Source of the DNA: Hydnum rufescens UP504
Taxonomy: Eukaryota > Basidiomycota > Agaricomycetes > Cantharellales > Hydnaceae
DNA length: 64,000 nucleotides
NCBI GenBank assembly: GCA_014904985.1
Contig: MU129002.1
Span: 102,713 to 166,712 of the forward strand
Direction: 5' to 3'
This document shows positions 57,300 through 64,000 of the stretch, piece by piece. The position numbers and the translations under genes were made by a program. The notes under the pieces are model-generated. The model had not been told where the DNA came from, made no database searches, and saw nothing but the letters and a program-made list of their open reading frames with translations. Numbering within the stretch: position 1 is the first letter of the stretch; each line of letters opens with the position of its first letter.

Positions 57300-57545
57300 A
57301 ATATTACTACTATATTGGGAAGACCATATATGGCAGGATGACATAAGATTATTATGTAATTGATTACATAATATTTCCATATATGGTAATATTATGTAAT
57401 TAGTTATGTAATTGTATTACATAATGCTTATGTAATGGTTCCATATATGGTAATAGTTTAGATGATAACATTACCATATATGGAAATATTATGTAATTAT
57501 ATTACATAATATTGCCATATATGGTATACAGCAGTGGTTTGAGAT
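57300..57545. repeat. Q-family AT-rich palindromic block
   Basis: Alternating TATGTAATTGATTACATAAT, CCATATATGGTAATATTATG and TTACCATATATGG motifs; able to fold. It directly follows the minisatellite. Confidence 0.6.
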
Positions 57546-57562
57546 GAAAATGTTCATAGCAC

Positions 57563-57856
57563 ATGAAGGAGTGGTTGGATTTTGTTGAAATAACATTCAT
57601 TGGAAAGGGGGGATCAAAATGGATTGAATGGTGGTACAAACATCATGATCTACAAAGAATTGATGGCAGGGGGTGGGCAGGGACATTGAAAACAGGAAAT
57701 ATGAGGCAGCTCCACACTGGAGGAACCAAAATAATCATCCTCAGAGATGAGGATAGAGCACCATGGGATGCACCCATTGGTCCAAGAAAGAAGGAAATTG
57801 ATGGAGAAATGGGGGAGATATGGATGCCAGCTCATCAGGGAGAAAAATGCCCATAA
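57563..57856 (+). CDS. Hypothetical short protein
   Basis: 97 codons from an ATG with a protein-like composition (EWLDFVEITFIGKGGSKWIE, GTKIIILRDEDRAPWDAPIG). Tail ends just before copia LTR-like text. No family or motif recognised; it may be a fragment of a larger element gene. Low confidence that it is expressed. Confidence 0.3.
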   Translation: MKEWLDFVEITFIGKGGSKWIEWWYKHHDLQRIDGRGWAGTLKTGNMRQLHTGGTKIIILRDEDRAPWDAPIGPRKKEIDGEMGEIWMPAHQGEKCP

Positions 57857-57965
57857 AACATGAACCACTGGTCCAATTTTATTACAACCAGGACCATTGG
57901 AAAGAGGGAATCAAAGGCTTTCATTTAACTGGATATTGAAAAAAAAAGTCAAGGGTTCCCCCTGC

Positions 57966-58254
57966 AATGTGAGATAGAAGCCCACAGCCACACAGCAACA
58001 AGAGCTGGATTGATCGCTTGCCAGGTCACCAAGCAATTGCTAAGAGTGAATGTCTCTTAGCTAGAAACACTTATTATTGTCGAGCAATATGCTCAGTATT
58101 TATATACAAAATGTAATACTAGAATGTTCATTTAAGTCCAGTACTCCATGGTCCACTGACTATGCCAACTGTGCTGGCTAATTTAGCTGTGTTCTGATGT
58201 TTCTGGAATGTTTCCAATTTATTTCCTTATCAGGATGTGCTCCATCCAATACTC
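57966..58254 (-). mobile_element. Probable 3-prime LTR of copia fragment
   Basis: Lies directly after the copia reading frame on the minus strand. A purine tract (GGGGGAG) precedes TATTGGATGG at about 58254, the likely LTR start with TG changed to TA. The far end is uncertain (between 57966 and 57975). It contains several CpGs. Confidence 0.5.
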
Positions 58255-58256
58255 CC

Positions 58257-58975
58257 CCTCAGACCAATATCATCCCCAGATCTGCCCAGAAGCCTTTGAA
58301 TTTTGGGCGCAGCAAAGATTTAGTAAATATATCCATGGTCATTTTGTCAGTAGGGCACCAATAGACTGCCACGATTCCACATTGTATTGTTTCCCGAATA
58401 AAATGGAATTGGACGTCAATATGTTTGGATTGTGCATGGAATTGTGGGTTTCCTGTGAGTGCAATCACTGATTGATTATCGATATGTAATTCCGATGGTC
58501 CAGGTTGGCTAAATCCAAGAGCATTGAGGAAGTTCCTCAGCCATACTATCTGTTTCACACCTAGAGTAGTGGCAATATATTCCACCTCCATTGATGATAG
58601 GGCTACGATTGATTGTTTCTTGGATGTCCATGAGATCACTCTGCCACCGAGTAAGAACGTGTATCCAGAGATTGATTTCTGATCAATTTCATTTGAAGCC
58701 CAATCCACATCCGAGAATCCAGATATGGCTATGGTGGTGCTTCCTCTGCATTGATTGTACATAATTCCCATATCCTTAGTCCCTTGGAGATACCTAAAAA
58801 GGCGTTTGATGGTGTGCCAATGCTCATTGGATGGATTATGAGAGAATTGCGATAGGGATTGTATTGCGTAAGCGATATCAGGATGTGTTCTGATAGCAGC
58901 GTACATGAGCAAACCAATGGCTGCTCAGTATAATTTGGGTTGGTCGAATTTATTGGCATGGGTCATGACATGGAA
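58257..58975 (-). pseudogene. Ty1/copia pol C-terminus (RT end and RNase H)
   Basis: The open frame 58259-58912 (217 codons) has the copia signature MYAAIRTHPDIAYAIQSLSQ, then RNase H with SDVDWASNEIDQKSISGYTF, SWTSKKQSIVALSSMEVEYI and HIDNQSVIAL, and SKHIDVQFHFIRETI. The acidic residues of RNase H (SD.DW, ME.EY, HIDN) are all present. Upstream, NSTNPNYTEQPLV lies in another frame (58729-58959), joined by a 1-bp deletion near 58910. Reverse transcriptase, integrase and gag are missing; the copy is cut off at about 58975. Unlike nearly everything around it, this piece keeps many CpGs, so it is young or escaped mutation. Confidence 0.85.
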
Positions 58976-58999
58976 TTGAATGGACACCAGTAGGGGTGT

Positions 59000-59232
59000 A
59001 GCAGCTGTGCTGCAATAGAAGAGATCTAATGGGCTTTATTTGTTTTGATCAGTTTAAATGTTATAAGGTGTTTGTTTAGAATGTGTTAGATGAGGACAGA
59101 TCAGTTTTGATGGGTTATGTGCCACTCAACTGTTGTTTTGTACTAGTTTTGTTGTTGGTTTGACCTTAGGACTTGAACACAAGACTCCAAGATAGATGCT
59201 CAGCACAAGATTTGAACACAGGACCTTCAGAC
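59000..59232. repeat. Repeat D, copy 2
   Basis: Parallel to 21185-21415 and cut off exactly where chromovirus pol starts (ACCTTCAGA at 59223-59231). It marks the breakpoint that removed the 5-prime part of the retroelement. Confidence 0.65.
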
Positions 59233-60985
59233 AGGCCCACTGGAATATCTTCCTCTCCCAGTTCAACTTCACCCTCCAACACCACTCTGGATCAGAGTCT
59301 GGAAAGCCTGATGCTCTCTCATGACATGCAGACCATCCACAAGGAGACTCTGACAACTCTGATGTGGTCCTACTGAAGCCTGCTGCCTTCCAGTCCCATG
59401 CCCTAGACACCACAGAGGTTGTGGCAGTGGAAGGACCTAGTCGGACCTTGATGGCTTGGATCAAAAGGGCAATGGAGATTGATGACAAAGTAGTCCAGGT
59501 CATCAAGGAGTTAAATGGAGATGGGCTGAAGACTCACCTGAACAATTGGGAACTCCAAGGGTCTCTGGTCCTTTTCTGTGGATGTGTCTATGTTCCACTG
59601 GACTCCAAACTCCATCATGACCTAGTCCATGAACACCACGACACTCCAACCACAGGCCACCCTGGACAATGGAAGACATATGAACTTGTGTCTTGCCACT
59701 ACTGGTGGCCAGGAATGTCATGGTATGTTGCAACCTATGTTTCCACCTGTGACACCTGCAATTGGACAAAAACCTTCCCATTCAAACCATCCAGAACACT
59801 CCACCCTAACCCAGTCCCAGACTGCTGATGGCAAGTCATATCAGTGGACATGATCACAGAGCTCCCAGAGTCACACAGATTTGACAGTGTGATGATTGTT
59901 GTTGACCGACTCTCCAAACAGATTCATGTGATGCCCACAACAACCATGGTGGACTCCGCCAGAGTTGCCTGTCTTTTCTGAGACAATGTCTGGAGGCACC
60001 ATGGCCTGCCAGAGACCATCATCAGTGATTGGGGCACCACATTCACCTCCAAGTTCATGAAGGAACTCAATTTGGTCCTTGGAGTTAAGACCAACTTCTC
60101 CATGGGATTCCACCCTCAGACAGATGGGGAGATGGAGCAAGTCAACCAGGAGATTGAGCAGTACCTCCAGATCTTTGTCAACCACAGATAAAATGATTGG
60201 GCAGACTGGCTCCCTATGGCAGGGTTCACATACAACAACCAGATTCACTCCTCCACCTGGGAAACCCCATTCTGCCTTGACTCTGGCCAAGACCCTCACC
60301 TGGGTACCAAACCAGTCCATCCCAGAGTTGTTGAGGCAGCCATGGACTTTGTCACACAGATGCAGAGAACCTCTGAGGAAGCCCAGTCGGCTCTCCACCA
60401 AGCAGCCAAGGACATGGCTCGCCACTATGATGCTCACTGGATGGAAGCTCTGGAGTATGCAGTCAGAGACTCAGTATGGCTGGATGCTCACAACATCTCC
60501 ATTGACTGCCCAGCACAGAAACTCTCAGACAAGTGGTTAGGCCCATACAAGGTAGACAAGGTGATCTCCTGCTCTGCTATCCAGCTCAAACTCCCCCCCT
60601 CATGTGAGTCCACCCAGTGTTCCATGTCTCCAAGCTCTACCCTTTCCAGCCTGACCCAATTATGGATTGCATTGCACATCCTCCACCCCCTCCTATTCTC
60701 CATGGGGGCAAGGAGGAGTATGAGGTAGAATGGATTGAAAACTCCTGCTATTTCTGAGGCTGACTCCAGTACTTGGTGAAATGGAAAGGTTACCCACCCT
60801 TGGAGAACCAATGGCTTCCAGAGACCAACCTAGGTAATGCCCCAGAAGTTGTTACAGAGTTCCACCATGCTCATCTGGAAGCTCCACAACAGATCAGCAC
60901 CATTGAATTCTCCTCCATTGGGTTCCAGACATGTCCACTCCTAACAGAACCCCTTGCAGACCTCCCAGACTGGTCAGCCCACTGA
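59229..60985 (+). pseudogene. Chromovirus (Ty3/gypsy) pol 3-prime part: RNase H end, integrase, chromodomain
   Basis: Begins in the RNase H C-terminus (QFNFTLQHHSG, KPDALS). An HHCC integrase finger follows, with HHDLVHEHHDTPTTGH and CDTCNW (59610-59765). The integrase core keeps its three acids: VDMITELPES (about 59840), IISDWGTTFTSKF (about 60015) and DGEMEQVNQEIEQYL (about 60125). It continues through YNNQIHSSTWETPF and DKWLGPYKVDKV, then a chromodomain with EEYEVEW and LQYLVKWKGYPPLENQWLPE (about 60770). Breaks: in-frame TGA at 59826 and 59979 (probable CGA changes), TAA at 60189, a 1-bp frameshift near 60600 and two stops just before the chromodomain. The chromodomain marks a heterochromatin-targeting chromovirus. 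Inactive. Confidence 0.9.
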
Positions 60986-61034
60986 ATCCTGCTCCTCCAG
61001 CCAATCGGGATGATCGGCCCTAAGAGGGGGGTGA

Positions 61035-61692
61035 TGTCAGGGTTTTCCCCCTTTCCCTGATCCACTCCTGATACCGCTGATTCTTGTCCAGATCACTCTG
61101 GTCCTTGTCCACCCCCTCCAGTCCAGTCCCTACTTGTCTACTTCACCCAAGTCCGGTTTGGTTCTGGTTTGGTTCTGGTTTGGTCCTATCCTGATTTCAT
61201 TTCCCTTTCATTTCCCATTGCTTCCAGTTCACTTCCTGGCTGAGTTCCTGTTCCTGTTCCTACCCCTGCCCACTTTCCCATTCCTGTTCCTGTCCCCCTT
61301 GTAACCATCTCTAGTTTAGTGATCACCCCTGGTAGTATAGTGATCATGTATAAGTAGTCTGGGAGGGAAGTCCAGAGACCTCAGCTTTGGTCTCTCAGGA
61401 TTTCTGCTGTTACTCTGGACTACAGGTCAGCATTCTTGTATTCCTTGTCCATATTACATAGTCTCAGGATTTCTGCTGTTACTCCAGACTACAGCTCTGA
61501 GTATTTTCCAGTTGACTCCATGAGCTTAAGGACCACTGTGCTCATTTCCACCTAGTCCCTTCCGGGCTGCTGGACTGCTCCTCTGACCTCTCTGACCTTC
61601 TTATCTCATTCTTGCCCAGATTCTTGCGGACTTAGCCAGACTTATCTGTGTTTATATTTGTTTGGTGCCCTCATTGCAGCGTGGCCCTGACA
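61035..61692 (+). mobile_element. 3-prime LTR, family D, of chromovirus
   Basis: 658 bp from TGTCAGGG to CCCTGACA, perfect 8-bp inverted ends. A polypurine tract AAGAGGGGGG lies 4-5 bp before it. Contains GTATAAG at about 61348, a duplicated CTCAGGATTTCTGCTGTTAC (about 61397 and 61463), and TTTGGTTCTGG repeats (61150-61190). Matches the solo LTR at 30687-31315 and the fragment at 41258. Confidence 0.9.
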
Positions 61693-62264
61693 GCTTCATG
61701 CTGACTGACAGGCACCAAAACAGCCTGTTCAAATTCCCACAGTGAATAATGACCTGAGACAAATCACTCAAGAATGAGGTCCTGCCTCTGCTGGGATTTA
61801 AAGGCCAGCAACACCTTTTGCTTCTTGCATGCTGGGCCTTTTGCTGTTTTGTTCTTATGAACATGAACCCCAAGAAGGCCATCATCTATCAGCAATTGGA
61901 AAATTGCCTTGATGTCTACATCAGCAGTGACACCAAAGAATTTGATGCAATACCAATTGCTGACAACAACAAGTGGATTGAGGTCTTCCACCATTTCCCC
62001 AGAAGGCTCAAGAATGACTTCATTTGTACCCCCTTGCTTGTCACAAGGTGAAAGTGGCAGAGCAATTGGCAACACTGCTTGAAAGGGGGGATCCACTGGC
62101 ATATGGTCCTGAGGAGGGGGTACAGCTTGCTGCACATCCTGCATTTCAGAATCACCAGGGTCAGGGGTAGACACCACAGGACACACAGGTGTCTCCTACT
62201 CTTGATGGTTGATTTCCATCTCTGGCCCATGTTGCTGATTGGGGGGGGAATGAGGAGGGGAACA

Positions 62265-62430
62265 GCAAGGAGGAGAATGGTGAGGGGAATGGTGAGGAGG
62301 GGATCAGTGAGAAGGGGAATAGCAAGAAGGGGAACAGCGAGAAGGGGAACAGTGAGAAGGGGAAAAGTGAGAAGGGGAACAGCGAGAAGGGGAACAGCAG
62401 GAAGGGGAATGGCAAGAAGGGGAATGGAAG
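62265..62430. repeat. 15-bp minisatellite GAGAAGGGGAACAGC
   Basis: About 10-11 units with variants (AACAGT, AAAAGT, AATAGC, AATGGC). A multiple of three, so it adds pentapeptides (CSPSR/CSPSH in one minus frame) without shifting the frame. Confidence 0.85.
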
Positions 62431-62889
62431 TGATGAGGAGAATGGAAGCAGGAAGGAGGCAAGTGATGCAAGGGGGAACAAGAATGAGACTGATGGGAAG
62501 GGAAATGAGGAGATGCCAAACAACAGGGGGAGTAACACGAAGCATGGTGGTAATCACCCTGAGAATATCATTGTGAACCACACTCACCACTGGGTAAGTG
62601 ATGGCCAGTAACTCAAGGTTGATTCTTCTTATGTGGGCATGCCATCCTTGGATTTGAGTGTGGCTGGGACCATCTCTGAAGCACATAAGTCTCCAGGGTG
62701 GTGCAGTACACCTTATGCTTGCTCTGAGTGACCAGGACCATCAGAAGGATGCACTTGTGGGCATCTGCATTTCCTGCCAATGCCAGACCCAGGTCTGCAG
62801 TGACCTGTGCCCACAGGGGATCTTCATTCCAGGCCTTCTCAATCTGGGCCACAATGTGTGCCTTTGCAGTGATCTCTGTGTCATTCAAT

Positions 62890-62956
62890 CCTTTCGGAAC
62901 AACCGCGCCTAGAAAGATATAAAAAATCCGCATCCGACGGTACCGAGCACAGAGGC
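62890..62956. repeat. A/B repeat module inside a reading frame
   Basis: CGGAACAACCGCGCCTAGAA, then AAAAAATCCGCATCCGACGG and a TACCGAGCAC end match the module at about 410-470 and 7998-8060 of elements A and B. Here it is intact with all CpGs and lies in frame within the minus-strand gene at 61700-63377. Confidence 0.7.
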
Positions 62957-63377
62957 ATGTCCACCCTGTTGAAGGCACACATGCTCTTCTGGCTTCCTGT
63001 TTCAGTCTTTCTGCTTCAAGCCTTTGAGCCTCCTCCAGCACTCCTGATCTGGGCTGCCGCTGTGTCTGCCTCGGCATGCCGTCTCTCCTGGGCAGTTTTT
63101 TTGCTGCTTTTTTTTTTGCCTTTGACGGGCCATCAGAGGATCTCCACAATTGCATAACTGCAGTCTCGAAGTCAGTTTGGGGAGGCTTCCCGTTGTGCAT
63201 TTCCCCCTCCTTCTTCCCCTGGGCACCTTGAAGAACTTTAGTAATTTGAGACTTTGCAGTACCATCTCCACTTTCGCAAGTGAGTACTAGGGCCTTTGCT
63301 TCAGCCTCCCTGTTTTTGCGTCCAAGTGAGGAGTAGGATTGAGATCGTAGTCCCCCCCTCGTTCTCACCTTGGACAC

Positions 63378-63560
63378 TGTATATCAGGACCTTCTTAGGT
63401 ACCAAATCCCAGGCACTTTTTTGGTACCCTAGGGGGCCTCCTGACATGGGGCCCAATTGGGCCAAATACCCCATATCAGCCAGACCAAGTTGGGCCCCAA
63501 TGGGGGCCCCAGTCTCTGAACTTCATGCCTGCAACATGCACCAACCTATACATATACTTA
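63378..63560. repeat. GGGGCCC/GGTACC palindrome-rich block
   Basis: Contains GGTACC twice, CCTAGGGGGCC, GGGGCCCAATTGGGCC and TTGGGCCCCAATGGGGGCCC, which can fold. Similar in style to 18780-19085. No ORF. Confidence 0.5.
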
Positions 63561-63574
63561 TGGCAAGGGTAGAC

Positions 63575-63958
63575 TTATAGCATTAAGAAGTTACTATAGC
63601 CAGTTAGCAAGAAACATGAGACTAAGTTAAGGTGCATAAGGGCATCAACCTGAGAGGAGCATGACACTAAGTCAAACACTGTTGAAATGATGTAGATAAT
63701 CCAAGGCTGTTCAAGTCCCCAGGTAACATCCATAGAATTATGTGCAACCCCCATTCTCATAGTTGAGACATCCGACATGGTACTGGACCTCCCAAAATCA
63801 TGCATGCCAATCTCCGCATGTCCTTGTTGGTGCCCCATTTGAAAACCCAAATAGGTCATCAAGGTTGTGCAGTTCCAGGAATAATCCAGATGTGTTGTAG
63901 GGTAGAATTCTGATGGAGTGGAATCAATGTTGGCATTGCGGTCCATGGTTCCATTCAC
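63575..63958 (-). CDS. Hypothetical protein fragment at window edge
   Basis: 127-codon minus frame from an ATG (SWNCTTLMTYLGFQMGHQQG, VSTMRMGVAHNSMDVTWGLE). No motif or family recognised; the gene may continue beyond the window end upstream, or be chance. Low confidence. Confidence 0.3.
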   Translation of the reverse strand: MNGTMDRNANIDSTPSEFYPTTHLDYSWNCTTLMTYLGFQMGHQQGHAEIGMHDFGRSSTMSDVSTMRMGVAHNSMDVTWGLEQPWIIYIISTVFDLVSCSSQVDALMHLNLVSCFLLTGYSNFLML

Positions 63959-64000
63959 AGATCCAGGATTGCATTGAAGGTATTATCAAATGAGGTGGGA

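Larger units (their letters stand above)
61700..63377 (-). pseudogene. Unknown element-type gene with in-frame minisatellite
   Basis: The 5-prime frame 62613-63377 (254 codons, opened by GTG at a site that also reads as a splice donor AAG|GTGAGA) has a basic N-terminal half (KAKKKAAKKLPRRDGMPRQT) and a helical part. Next come IVAQIEKAWNEDPLWAQVTA, DLGLALAGNADAHKCILLMV and YCTTLETYVLQRWSQPHSNP. The 3-prime frame 61764-62186 has VSNWYCIKFFGVTADVDIKA and ACKKQKVLLAFKSQQRQ. Between them lies a 15-bp minisatellite. A 60-bp piece of the A/B repeat module is built into the frame near 62893-62955. CpG is kept in the 5-prime half. Probably a gag-like or accessory gene of a fungal element; family not recognised. 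Confidence 0.45.

Overview
The window looks like repeat-packed, gene-poor nuclear DNA from a basidiomycete fungus, most likely an Agaricomycete. Evidence: two decayed KDZ (Kyakuja-Dileera-Zisupton) transposases with CxC2-like and CxC1-like N-terminal regions, mushroom-type Ty3/gypsy gag-protease and chromovirus pol fragments, a Ty1/copia RNase H, short GT-AG introns, and a divergent pair of an uncharacterised protein family that I associate from memory with Agaricomycete genomes. I see no intact housekeeping gene. Most of the window has almost no CpG, and several element reading frames are broken by TGA where the family normally has Arg (CGA), as expected from methylation-linked or RIP-like C-to-T decay. 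A few patches keep CpG (about 1-900, 4850-5250, 7560-8200, 58280-58940, 62880-63360) and look younger or protected.

Layout. 1-2173: LTR-like elements A and B. 2180-5862: CxC2-type KDZ pseudogene split by an inverted piece of A. 6000-15000: three long LTR-like B copies (7687-9350 +, 11184-12625 -, 13320-14917 +) whose promoter regions carry TGACTCA sites, with poorly recognisable internal sequence. 15870-18720: CxC1-type KDZ pseudogene. 18780-21412: two C-type LTRs flanking a fold-back element. 22000-27355: long decayed minus-strand coding region of unknown function, split by a hairpin array. 27420-29781: broken gypsy gag-protease. 30600-31480: solo LTR D with target-site duplication inside repeat E. 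31560-34522 and 41925-43260: two paralogous unknown genes (G1, G2), both with palindromic hairpins at their 5' side. 35126-36938: hairpin-ended element with a CAGCTG-rich interior. 38236-38968: a long array of about 16 hairpins. 40608-41002: second solo LTR with TSD. 43660-45250: divergent paralogs H1/H2. 45600-48560: two satellites, one with a trimeric higher-order repeat. 48715-57540: element A, a decayed minus-strand gene, a near-perfect inverted repeat, LTR C, repeat E, further decayed genes and a 1.1-kb 21-bp minisatellite. 57966-61692: copia and chromovirus fragments with LTRs. 61700-63958: decayed minus-strand gene with an in-frame 15-bp minisatellite.

The recognisable genes belong to transposons rather than to a pathway. 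The most unusual theme is palindromes: at least four families of hairpin or palindrome repeats, one seen at five loci, and variation within the arrays that fits CpG decay of a shared ancestral hairpin. Dense element relics, CpG loss and satellites suggest constitutive heterochromatin, possibly pericentromeric, but this is inference.
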